Source: Pseudomonadota bacterium
Lineage (GTDB): Bacteria > Pseudomonadota > Alphaproteobacteria > Rhodospirillales > Magnetospirillaceae
DNA length: 64,000 nucleotides
Direction of reading: 5' to 3'
NCBI GenBank assembly: GCA_021793155.1
Contig: JAJYTF010000013.1
Span: forward strand, 1 to 64,000
The position numbers and the translations under genes are program-made. This document shows positions 36,717-45,124 of this stretch, piece by piece. The notes below the pieces were generated by a model. The model did no database searches. It had not been told where the DNA came from and saw nothing but the letters and a program-made list of their open reading frames with translations. The stretch's first letter is position 1; every line of letters begins with the position of its first letter.

Positions 36717-36827
36717 GGTCGCATTCCCAATAGTTGAATGGAATTAATACTTTGTCTGACCGCGCACCGGCAAAGGAGCGGCCCGCAGCTTATCGGCCCG
36801 GGGCGTCGGGACGCCGGTGGCGGCGGA

Positions 36828-37220
<393 letters not shown>

Positions 37221-37222
37221 TT

Positions 37223-37239
37223 AGCACGCCTTGTGCCAA
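37223..37239 (-). promoter_or_regulatory. Sigma-54 (-24/-12) promoter of glnBA
   Basis: On the minus strand TTGGCACAAGGCGTGCT has GG and GC separated by ten bases and an intact TGGCAC -24 element. It lies about 57 bases before the glnB ATG. NtrC is the expected activator. I did not find a convincing NtrC palindrome upstream by eye. Confidence 0.8.
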
Positions 37240-37424
37240 TTGGGCTACGGCGAAAATGCGGCGATTCCCTGGGGTATTTGAACCATTTGGATTTCGCTTG
37301 CACGATTTTTTGTCACTACTGCTGAATAATTCGGCAGCGGCTGCCCCATTCTGCGGCAGACTTGGGATTTGCTGGGGCCTGTGCTAACCATGACGTTCGT
37401 CATCGGTGCCAAGGGACGAACACC

Positions 37425-38588
37425 GTGAAACCAACGAATTCAATTTTTTCCGCTTGCGGCACCACCATCTTCGAAGTGATGTCGCGTCTCGCCGCCGAAC
37501 ATGGGGCGATCAACCTGGGGCAGGGATTTCCCGAGGGGCTGGAGCCACCGGCCTTGCTGCAGGCCGCCGCCCGCGCCATTACCGAGGGGCCGAACCAATA
37601 CCCATCGATGATGGGGATTCCGGCGCTGCGCCAGGCCGTCGCCGCCCACGCCAAGAGGTTCTACGGGCTTGACGTCGATCCGGCGGCCGAGGTGATGGTG
37701 ACTTCGGGCGCGACCGAGGCATTGGCCGACTGCGTGTTTGGGCTGATCGAGCCGGGGGACGAAGTGGTTCTGATCGAGCCGCTTTACGATAGCTATTTGC
37801 CGATCGTGCGGCGGGCCGGCGGGATTCCGCGGATCGTCCGGATGGAGCCGCCGCATTGGATCTTGCCGCGCGAAGCCCTGGCCGCGGCATTCAACGACCG
37901 CACCAAGCTGATGATCCTGAACAATCCGATGAACCCGACGGGAAAGGTCCTGGACGAACAGGATCTGGGGTTCATTGCAGGGCTGCTGGCGCGCCACGAT
38001 GCCTACTGCGTTTGCGACGAAGTCTACGAGCATCTGGTGTACGACGGCCGTCGGCACATTCCCTTGATGAGCCTGCCCGGCATGCGGGAGCGCTGCCTGC
38101 GCATCGGCTCGGCCGGCAAGACCTTTTCCGTCACCGGATGGAAGGTCGGTTACGTGACCGCTTGCCCGGCACTTTTGCAGCCGGTGGCCAAGGCCCATCA
38201 ATTCGTCACCTTCACCACTCCGCCCGGTCTTCAGCAGGCGGTTGCCGAAGGGTTGGCTGGTGGCGACGAATATTATGAAACCCTCGCCAATGATCTGCAG
38301 CGCCGGCGTGACCGCCTGGCGGCGGGACTGACCTCGATCGGCTTTGAAGTACTTCCTTGCGCCGGCAGCTATTTCCTCAGCGCCGATATCCGCGCACTCG
38401 GGTTCGACGGCGACGACGTCGCCTTCTGCCGGCACATCACCGTCAATGCCGGCGTTGCGGCGGTGCCGGTCAGCAGCTTCTTCCAGAACGGCGACGTCCG
38501 GCACTATGCGCGATTCTGCTTCGCCAAGCGGGATGAAGCGTTGGAAGAGGCGCTTGCGAGACTGGGGCGCTATTTCGCGCGCAGGTGA
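37425..38588 (+). CDS. PLP-dependent class I/II aminotransferase
   Basis: A 387-residue fold-type I aminotransferase. It has INLGQGFPEGLEPPALLQAA, VMVTSGATEALADCVFGLIE, NNPMNPTGKVLDEQ, YCVCDEVYEHLVYDG and the PLP Lys in GSAGKTFSVTGWKVGY. Close relatives are methionine/aromatic aminotransferases and DapC-like enzymes. Substrate cannot be fixed. GTG start with AAGGGA eight bases before. Confidence 0.9.
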   Translation: MKPTNSIFSACGTTIFEVMSRLAAEHGAINLGQGFPEGLEPPALLQAAARAITEGPNQYPSMMGIPALRQAVAAHAKRFYGLDVDPAAEVMVTSGATEALADCVFGLIEPGDEVVLIEPLYDSYLPIVRRAGGIPRIVRMEPPHWILPREALAAAFNDRTKLMILNNPMNPTGKVLDEQDLGFIAGLLARHDAYCVCDEVYEHLVYDGRRHIPLMSLPGMRERCLRIGSAGKTFSVTGWKVGYVTACPALLQPVAKAHQFVTFTTPPGLQQAVAEGLAGGDEYYETLANDLQRRRDRLAAGLTSIGFEVLPCAGSYFLSADIRALGFDGDDVAFCRHITVNAGVAAVPVSSFFQNGDVRHYARFCFAKRDEALEEALARLGRYFARR

Positions 38589-38635
38589 CCCTTGACGGGG
38601 TCGGGGCGATTAGGCTAGACAACGTGCCTCCGGTG

Positions 38636-38712
38636 GCGGGTGTAGCTCAGTTGGTTAGAGCGCCAGGTTGTGGTCCTGGATGTCGTCGGTTCGAATCCGA
38701 TCACTCGCCCCA
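38636..38712 (+). tRNA. tRNA-His (GTG anticodon)
   Basis: The acceptor stem GCGGGTG pairs with CACTCGC, followed by C73 and an encoded CCA (38710-38712). The anticodon loop TTGTGGT gives GTG at 38670-38672. TAGCTCAG and GGTTCGAATCC mark the D and T arms. G at 38635 can serve as the extra G-1 pairing with C73. Confidence 0.97.
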
Positions 38713-39068
38713 TTTTCCCTCAAATTCGTTTCGAGCTCATCCCGACTCGTGCACATCGCGGCTGCGATGCGCGCGGGCCTGCCGTTTGGCTGGCCCAAAT
38801 CGCCGTTCCGCATAGCCAAAAGCGCTTCAGGAATATGAACCAATTCGAGCGTTAGCGTACACCCGGGGGGGTACGCCGGCCGACCTCGGCGGGATCAACT
38901 ACCGAGAATGAATGTCGCGCTACCTCCTACAGAAGGTATGATCGCGAGCCCCTATCGGATAAAACTTGCATCGGAAGACGAGTGCGATGTTGAGTGCCGA
39001 CGTTGGCATTCGCCAAATGATCAAAAGCGACATTAGCGATGACTCTGGCAGCCTGACGGGGGCGTTCC
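38713..39068. other. Gene-free stretch after tRNA-His
   Basis: No supportable gene in 356 bases. It holds a hairpin, GCGTAC at 38855-38860 with GTACGC at 38871-38876 around a C/G-rich loop, and the promoter/leader of the LuxR gene with GGGGG before its ATG. Confidence 0.6.
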
Positions 39069-39788
39069 ATGCAAAACGTTGATATTCTGCTGATAGACGC
39101 CAATAAGCTTTTTCGGGAAGGTCTGAAACGACTGTTGGACAACTCTCCGTTCGTCATTTCTGCTGAGGCGGATACTTTACAGGATGGCATCGATAAGCTG
39201 GGAACAGGAGTGCAGCCCAAAGTAGCTTTGGTCGAGTTCGACGCCGGCAATGACGACGTGCAGCAGCTCCATACGCTTCGGGAGAAATATCCGGAGCTCA
39301 AATTGGTGGTGCTTGCCGCCACGACCAGGAACATTCACCACCTGGCGCGCTGCTTCGAGGCGGGCGCCGATGCATACCTGCTGAAGAATATTTCTCCTGA
39401 CGCCCTGAAGCAGTCGCTGAAGCTCGTGCTGCTGGGGGAAAAAGTCTTTCCCACGCGGCTGGCCGCGTTGCTGGTCAGCGGTCAGGTCGAGGCACATCGT
39501 CCGCCTGCCGCCTCGGCCGATCTGGAAGGGCTGTCCGAGCGGGAGGTGCAGATCCTGCGGTGCCTGCTGAATGGCCATCCGAACAAGGTCATCGCCAAAA
39601 AGTTGAACATCACCGAAGCGACGGTGAAGGTTCACCTGAAAGGCGTGCTGAAGAAGATCAACGCGGCGAACCGCACGCAGGCGGCCATTTGGGCGCTCAA
39701 CAACGGTCTGTCGAGCGATACCCCGCTGCCCATGCGCAGCCGGCGCGCCGCGGCGGCCAACGGGGTCGAATTAGGACAAGGCGTGTAG
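39069..39788 (+). CDS. NarL/LuxR-type response regulator with altered phosphoacceptor
   Basis: A 239-residue two-domain regulator. The receiver domain (about 4-120) has ILLIDANKLFREG, VVLAATTRN and YLLKNISPD, but the acceptor position reads VALVEFDAG, i.e. Glu for Asp. The LuxR helix-turn-helix (about 160-220) has LSEREVQILRCLLNGHPNKV and ITEATVKVHLKGVLKKI. It may act without phosphorylation. It faces a second LuxR gene across a shared terminator. Confidence 0.9.
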   Translation: MQNVDILLIDANKLFREGLKRLLDNSPFVISAEADTLQDGIDKLGTGVQPKVALVEFDAGNDDVQQLHTLREKYPELKLVVLAATTRNIHHLARCFEAGADAYLLKNISPDALKQSLKLVLLGEKVFPTRLAALLVSGQVEAHRPPAASADLEGLSEREVQILRCLLNGHPNKVIAKKLNITEATVKVHLKGVLKKINAANRTQAAIWALNNGLSSDTPLPMRSRRAAAANGVELGQGV

Positions 39789-39791
39789 TCG

Positions 39792-39836
39792 CGGGCGGAG
39801 CGGCGTCTTGCGCTTTCAAGGCGTTGGCTCCGCCCG
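39792..39836. terminator. Bidirectional terminator between convergent LuxR genes
   Basis: CGGGCGGAGC (39792-39801) pairs perfectly with GCTCCGCCCG (39827-39836). The 25-base interior has a second, imperfect stem. It fills the whole gap between the two stop codons. Confidence 0.75.
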
Positions 39837-40589
39837 TCAGTGAGCTGTGAGATTGCGGCCCGGTGCCGGGGCAGGCTCTTCATCGCCGGAGCCGGAAGCT
39901 TCCTCGGAACTCTCTTCGGATTGCTCGCGGATGGCAGCGCGGATCGTTTCGTATTGCCTTGCGGCGAATACCGCCGCCTCGGTGCGATTCTGGAACTTCA
40001 GCGCCTTCAGGATGGCCCGGACCTTCGTCTTCACATTGGCTTCGGTAAGTCCCAGGCTGCGCGCGATGGCCCGGTTGGTCTTGGCCAGGCGGATCTGGTC
40101 GAGAATCGCCAACTCGATGCGAGATAGCCGGGCGATGGTGTCGCACCGCAAGCGGTCCGTGACGATGTCCATGACCGCGGCCGAGGGCAGGATGGAATAG
40201 CCCGCCTTGGCCAGAGCCAGAATATCCTTCAGGCGGTGCATGGTGGCGTCCTGGAAGATGACGCCGTTGACGAATTCCAGGAACCCCGTGCTGTCTAAGA
40301 ATTCCTGGGAACGAATCAGCAGCACGACGTTGTGATCCCGGCAGAAATCGGAGAGCAGCTCGGCGTGCGCTTTAGCCAGCATCCGTACGACGTTGAACGA
40401 GAAGATGGTGACGTCCGAATCAACTCGCTCGGGGTGGAGCACCAAGGTATTCGGATCGTCGTAGACGGCGATCTCGGAGCGTTCTTCGGCGTCGAAGCGG
40501 TTCAGGATTTCATTTGCAATACGCCCGTCCTCGACGGCCACCGCTGCGGTCGTATGTCGAGGCGGGCCGCTCATTGCCAGTTCTGTCAT
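39837..40589 (-). CDS. LuxR-type transcription regulator with divergent N-terminal domain
   Basis: A 250-residue protein. The C-terminal helix-turn-helix (about 155-215) has LSRIELAILDQIRLAKTNRA and LTEANVKTKVRAILKALKFQ. The N-terminal 130 residues resemble a receiver-like fold but lack the acidic pocket and acceptor Asp, so it is probably not a classical response regulator. The acidic Ser/Glu-rich tail is low complexity. The start at 40589 has AGGGG eight bases upstream, inside the preceding small gene's end. Confidence 0.82.
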   Translation of the reverse strand: MTELAMSGPPRHTTAAVAVEDGRIANEILNRFDAEERSEIAVYDDPNTLVLHPERVDSDVTIFSFNVVRMLAKAHAELLSDFCRDHNVVLLIRSQEFLDSTGFLEFVNGVIFQDATMHRLKDILALAKAGYSILPSAAVMDIVTDRLRCDTIARLSRIELAILDQIRLAKTNRAIARSLGLTEANVKTKVRAILKALKFQNRTEAAVFAARQYETIRAAIREQSEESSEEASGSGDEEPAPAPGRNLTAH

Positions 40590-40599
40590 CGCCAAACCC

Positions 40600-40842
40600 C
40601 TAGTTCACGGTGAAACGGTGGGAGTGAGTCCGCTCGAAGTTTTCAAATTCTTCGTCGGTGAAGCGTTCGAGAATGGCGTTGAGACGTCTTCGATAAGACG
40701 AATCATAAAAAAAGCGGCAGAGGTCGAAGCTATCCAAGAAAGAAAGAAGACGAGCCTCCGGCGACAGATCTCTCCCCGCGAGGTGCGGAAACGTATGTGA
40801 GAGGCAAGTGTATTGCTTGGACGTCAGCCTATTCCTTAACAT
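40600..40842 (-). CDS. Small hypothetical protein upstream of the LuxR gene
   Basis: An 80-residue protein, MLRNRLTSKQYTCLSHTFPH onwards, rich in Phe, Arg and Asp. It has a strong AGGAGGG ribosome site and ends ten bases before the LuxR start, so both are likely one operon. The codon composition is less GC-rich than neighbours. I recognise no domain. It may be a small regulator partner. Confidence 0.6.
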   Translation of the reverse strand: MLRNRLTSKQYTCLSHTFPHLAGRDLSPEARLLSFLDSFDLCRFFYDSSYRRRLNAILERFTDEEFENFERTHSHRFTVN

Positions 40843-41412
40843 CTCGGCCCTCCTTTTCGAAGAACGTCAGTCCCACTGGACTTTCGTTAGTCGCAATATT
40901 GGGCGCGTTTATGAATCTTGATTCTCTGGTGGAGGAAATATATACACGGATTTGTATATATAAAGAATTGCCATATAGAGGTAGCCCCAATGGGCTTTCA
41001 ATCAAAAGAATAGTAAGGGCAGGGCATCTTGTGTAATTATCAGCGCTTCTTTACTCTTAAAGAAGGTGCAGAAGACGTTTGTCATTGGTTGAATAGCCAC
41101 ACACCGCCAATAGAGATGATATCCGTTTATGGAGATATCAATTCTGGATTTATAATGGAAGAATATGCCCGCATTGGTACGGGTATGAGCATAGGCATAT
41201 AGGTTATATAACTGAGCCTTAGGTCGATGGACTATTCGAAATTGTTGAGGGGTAGCTCATCAGGCGGTCGTTCGTATGCTTCGATTGCGATCAAAGGGGA
41301 AAAAATCTCTGCTTATCAAAGAGCATGACAAGCCCCACCTGTTGCACGGCCCCTCATCTCCAACAGATGAAGAGGGATCCTTCCGGTAGGAACGGGTTGC
41401 TGAAGGGATTCA
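40843..41412. other. AT-rich intergenic island with inverted repeats
   Basis: No convincing gene in 570 bases. The base composition is markedly more AT-rich than the rest of the window. A 9-bp inverted repeat ATATATACA/TGTATATAT (40938-40946, 40953-40961), a small AGCCC/GGGCT hairpin near 40983 and a GATATC pair near 41118-41140 are visible. It precedes the hybrid kinase gene and is divergent from the small hypothetical gene, so promoters are expected. Confidence 0.6.
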
Positions 41413-43341
41413 ATGTTATCGTTCCTGAGCGCCATGTTGGGGGAGCACACCGTGGCTCCCGCAGAGAAAGAGGAACAGGTGTTCCGCGCCGCGCTGGACG
41501 CGGTGCCGGTCGCCGTCTTGCTCACCGATGCGGAAAGACAGGACCATCCGGCGATTTACGTGAACGCGCGATATTGTCGCATGATGGGCTATCCGCCCGA
41601 GGAAGTCGTGGGCTGCGGTCTGGGTCAACTGTTGGGGCAAAGGGCCACCGCGGACGCCGGTTTCGAGCAGATGAAGAGGGATTTGGCCGCGGGGCGGTCG
41701 GCCACGGCAGACCTTGTTGCCTCGCGCAAGGACGGATCGCCGCTGCCGCTAAGGATCGAGATCCTGCCGGTGGTCAATTCCGGGGGCATGCCGATCCGGC
41801 ATGTCGCGGTTCTTCATGAGATGACCGATACCACGACCGATCGCCCGCGAGCCGGTGACATCGGGACGGCCCTGCGTCTCATAGCCGACGTCGTTCCCTT
41901 GCCGCTGCTGGTCGTCAACCCCCAGGGCCGGATTATCGTGGCGAATGCCCAGGCCCGCGGGGCGCTGTGCGTCGGACATGCCGGGGGGCGCGCGCTGGGC
42001 GAATTCATTGACTTGGAGCAGGACCTGGCAGTGGTGCGCCGCGGGGGCGGGGTCCAAAGGGCTGCGCGCCAGTTGCGGAACGCCGACGGACAGATCGGCT
42101 CCGTGCTGGTCTCGGTCCGCGCGCTGGACGAGGGGGCTGATGCCGGCATCGTCATCGTCTTTACCGATATCACCGAGCAGAAGCGCAAGGAGCAGGGGCT
42201 GGTCAAAGCCTGCGAGGATGCAGAACGGGCGATTCGCGCGAAGTCCCGCTTCTTCGCTGCCGCCAGTCATGATCTGCGTCAGCCGCTGCAGGCCTTGGCT
42301 CTGTTCTCGACGGCTCTCGAAATGCATGTCAGCACGCCGGCGGCGCAGAACATCCTGTCCTCCATCAAGTTATCGCTGTCGACCATGGAAGACATGTTCG
42401 ACACCCTGTTGGACATGTCGCGGCTCGACGCGGGAGTGCTCAAGGCCGAGCCGGAAGTGTTCCTGGTCAACGACGTCCTGGAACGTCTTGAAGTTGAGTT
42501 CGCGCCGCAGGCCGAACGTAAAGGACTCGATTTCCGTGTCGTCGCTTGTAGCGCGGCGATTCGCAGCGACCCGGCGCTTCTCGGCCGCATCCTTCGCAAT
42601 TTCCTGTCCAATGCGATCCGCTACACCCAGACCGGCAAGATCTTGTTGGGATGCAGGCGACAGGGAAGCAATTTGCAGGTGCTGGTCGGGGATACCGGGC
42701 CGGGAATACCGGAGAACCAGCGGCTCGCCATCTTCGAGGAGTTCTTCCAGGGTACCGAGCGGCAGGGCGCATCGGGCCTGGGGCTGGGTCTGGCCATCGT
42801 CCAGCGCTTGGCCCGCCTGTTGTCGCATCGCCTCGGCCTGCGATCGAGGCTGGGCCACGGGTCGATTTTTTCGGTGGAGGTGCCGCTGACCGAGCCTCCC
42901 ATGCCGCTGTACGACGAAGACGACGCCGAGGAGGCCTTGGGCGACCTGTCCGGCAGCAAGGTACTGGTGGTCGACGACGACCCTGCAGTGCGAGAGGGGC
43001 TTGCAATGCTGCTGGCGGACTGGGGGTGTCTGGTGACGGTGGTCTCCAGCGGGACGGAGGCCCTGGCGCTGGTGCAGCGGCAAAATTTGGCGCCGGATAT
43101 CATTCTTGCTGATTGTCGCTTGCCACAGGAAGGTGGCGGTGCAACCACCATCGAGCATCTGCGCGCGGCGGTCGGCCGCGATTTGCCGGCATTTCTGTTC
43201 ACCGGCGATACGGATGTGCGGGACGCGGCGGTCCCGATGGGCGATAGCTCGCGGCTGCGGGTGCTCCATAAGCCGATCAGCCCGTTGCGGCTGCGCGCCG
43301 CGCTGGCAGAGGCCATGGGACGGACGCCAGCGGGGGGCTGA
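41413..43341 (+). CDS. PAS-PAS hybrid sensor histidine kinase with receiver
   Basis: A 642-residue cytosolic hybrid kinase. Two PAS domains (about 22-140, FRAALDAVPVAVLLTDAERQ, and 155-265, LLVVNPQGRIIVANAQARGA) precede the H-box FFAAASHDLRQPLQALALFS, the ATPase domain with NFLSNAIRYTQTGKI, GDTGPGIPENQ and GASGLGLGLAIV, and a receiver (about 518-635) with LVVDDDPAV and acceptor Asp in IILADCRLP. The HDLRQPLQAL type is shared with NahK-like kinases that control LuxR regulators. AAGGGA precedes the ATG. Its partner is probably the convergent NarL-type regulator. Confidence 0.92.
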   Translation: MLSFLSAMLGEHTVAPAEKEEQVFRAALDAVPVAVLLTDAERQDHPAIYVNARYCRMMGYPPEEVVGCGLGQLLGQRATADAGFEQMKRDLAAGRSATADLVASRKDGSPLPLRIEILPVVNSGGMPIRHVAVLHEMTDTTTDRPRAGDIGTALRLIADVVPLPLLVVNPQGRIIVANAQARGALCVGHAGGRALGEFIDLEQDLAVVRRGGGVQRAARQLRNADGQIGSVLVSVRALDEGADAGIVIVFTDITEQKRKEQGLVKACEDAERAIRAKSRFFAAASHDLRQPLQALALFSTALEMHVSTPAAQNILSSIKLSLSTMEDMFDTLLDMSRLDAGVLKAEPEVFLVNDVLERLEVEFAPQAERKGLDFRVVACSAAIRSDPALLGRILRNFLSNAIRYTQTGKILLGCRRQGSNLQVLVGDTGPGIPENQRLAIFEEFFQGTERQGASGLGLGLAIVQRLARLLSHRLGLRSRLGHGSIFSVEVPLTEPPMPLYDEDDAEEALGDLSGSKVLVVDDDPAVREGLAMLLADWGCLVTVVSSGTEALALVQRQNLAPDIILADCRLPQEGGGATTIEHLRAAVGRDLPAFLFTGDTDVRDAAVPMGDSSRLRVLHKPISPLRLRAALAEAMGRTPAGG

Positions 43342-43398
43342 GGGGCCCCCACGTTGCGTTCGGGATGTCGGAGAGGCAGGTCCGAGCGACTGCTGGAA

Positions 43399-44076
43399 TC
43401 AGGTGACCGGGCTGGAACTGCCGCGGAACGAGCGGTTGGCTGCGATTGCGGCCTGGGTGCGGTTGTTGACGCCCAGCTTCTTCATGATTGATTTCACATG
43501 CACCTTGACCGTGCCTTCCAGCATGCCGAGGGAGCGTGCGATCTCCTTGTTGGAATAACCCAGCGTCAATAGTTTGAGAACCTGAGTCTCGCGCGGAGTC
43601 AGGGACTTGAAGTCGGGATTGAAATCGCTGTTTTCCTCGAGCGGCGAAGTCTCGAATTCGTTGGTCTGCCCGATCTCTTCGTTGGCAACCGCCTGTGCGG
43701 GGACATAGAGTTCGCCCGAAAGGACCAGCGGCAGGACATGTTTCAGGATTTCGCCGTTAGAGGACTTCAGGATGTAGCCGCGCGCCCCGGCCTCGATGGC
43801 TGCGCGAATGGTCGAGCGCTGGCGGGACCCGGACACTACTACGACGGGCACCCGGGGAAGGCCCTCGATATATTTCTTCAACTCGGCGATGCCGTTCAGC
43901 CCGGGCATCATGAGGTCGAGCAGGATGAGGTCCAGATGCGGCGTCTCATGCGCCATCCGGTAGGCCTCTTCGGCACTCGATGCCTGCAGAATGGTCACAT
44001 CCTTGTACAGGCTTTCCAGCGCCAGCGAAATGCCGTAGCGGAACAAGGCATGGTCGTCGGCGATTAATACTACCAC
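43399..44076 (-). CDS. NarL/LuxR-type response regulator
   Basis: A 225-residue response regulator with a canonical receiver: VLIADDHALFRYG, acceptor in LILLDLMMPGLNG, VVVSGS and YILKSSNG. The C-terminal helix-turn-helix is LTPRETQVLKLLTLGYSNKE and LEGTVKVHVKSIMKKLGVNN. The start is GTG. It converges on the hybrid kinase gene and, unlike the regulator at 39069, can accept phosphate. The 265-base gap upstream (44077-44341) holds nothing I can name and is AT-rich. Confidence 0.93.
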   Translation of the reverse strand: MVVLIADDHALFRYGISLALESLYKDVTILQASSAEEAYRMAHETPHLDLILLDLMMPGLNGIAELKKYIEGLPRVPVVVVSGSRQRSTIRAAIEAGARGYILKSSNGEILKHVLPLVLSGELYVPAQAVANEEIGQTNEFETSPLEENSDFNPDFKSLTPRETQVLKLLTLGYSNKEIARSLGMLEGTVKVHVKSIMKKLGVNNRTQAAIAANRSFRGSSSPVT

Positions 44077-44341
44077 GTCGGCTGCCTTTCAATGCGTTGC
44101 AGCGGATTCCGTATAACGTGAAACGCGTGAAAACGTTAATCCATCTTTGGTGGAGGTACCCATTGGTGATGGTAAAGAAAATAACCACATGGATAGCGCT
44201 CGACCATCAACATTTCCTATGCCTTCTGCCAAAATAATATGAACAATACATTTATCTATGGATCTGCATATTGCACAATGCACCCTACTTGGCCCGCCCC
44301 GGCAAAACTTCAATCTGGATCACGCCGTTCTTATTAGGTAA

Positions 44342-45124
44342 TCAAAAAGAGTCGGGTGCTACTCCCTTCGCCATAATCCCGGTCCCCGGCGCGAAGGATT
44401 CGGCCGCCCAGCGGACCTCGGCGCGAATCGGGAGATGGTCGGAAGCCAGTCGGGTCAGTGGCGACGCATAGGCGTGCAAGCGGTGCTGTGCCGGTGGCGG
44501 CCAAACCCAGATTCGGTCGAGCGGCAGCAATGGGAAGCGCGACGGAAAGGTGCGTAGCGGCATGGCCCGGCCGAACCGGCGGTCAAGGGCGCGCAATGCG
44601 CCGCCGCCGGGTTTCCATTCGTTGAAATCGCCAAGAATGATGCAGGCGGCGCCATTCTGTCCCGCATCCAAGGCGTGGAGCAGGTAGCGCACCTGGAGCC
44701 GGCGCTCGGCAGCGCTCAAACCGAGATGGGTCGCGACGACGCGGATCGGCAGGTCGCCCAGCAGCATGTTCGTGTCGATCGCCCCCCTGGGTTCGAAGCG
44801 GCGGACGGACAGGTCGATGCGGCGCACCGCCTGCACCGGCAGGCGGGTGAGCAGCGCATTGCCGAAATGCCCCCGATGATCCTGTACGCTGGCGCCGGCA
44901 ATCGCCGTTACCCGCAAGGATTGCGCAAAGAACTCGAGTTGCGGACGGCCGTCGACCAGGAGGCGCATGTCCACTTCCTGCAGGCCGATGATGTCGGCAT
45001 CGAGCGCCTGCAGAACTTCGACGATCCGTTCGGGCAAGTATTTGCGGTCGGTGCCGAAGCAACGATGGATGTTGTAGCTGGCGAGGCAGAGAGCAGGGTT
45101 AGTCACCGGCAGCCCCGCCTGCAT
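44342..45124 (-). CDS. Endonuclease/exonuclease/phosphatase-family protein
   Basis: A 260-residue EEP-fold metal-dependent hydrolase. It shows LASYNIHRCFG, DIIGLQEVDMRLL (catalytic Glu), VVATHLGLSAAERRLQ, IILGDFNEWKPGG and LASDHLPIRAEV (catalytic Asp-His). It overlaps the upstream phospholipase D gene by 26 bases. EEP and PLD proteins are often paired and probably act on lipids or other phosphodiesters rather than DNA. Confidence 0.88.
   Translation of the reverse strand: MQAGLPVTNPALCLASYNIHRCFGTDRKYLPERIVEVLQALDADIIGLQEVDMRLLVDGRPQLEFFAQSLRVTAIAGASVQDHRGHFGNALLTRLPVQAVRRIDLSVRRFEPRGAIDTNMLLGDLPIRVVATHLGLSAAERRLQVRYLLHALDAGQNGAACIILGDFNEWKPGGGALRALDRRFGRAMPLRTFPSRFPLLPLDRIWVWPPPAQHRLHAYASPLTRLASDHLPIRAEVRWAAESFAPGTGIMAKGVAPDSF

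Noticed and set aside
35340-36737. 465-codon plus-strand frame opposite glnA
   Set aside because: It mirrors glnA codons. The Val/Gly/His-rich product has no family features.
38655-38843. Minus-strand small ORF overlapping tRNA-His
   Set aside because: It is antisense to the tRNA, with no ribosome site or homologue I recognise.
40797-41036. 79-codon plus-strand ORF in the AT-rich island
   Set aside because: No ribosome site, and it overlaps the start of a better supported minus-strand gene.
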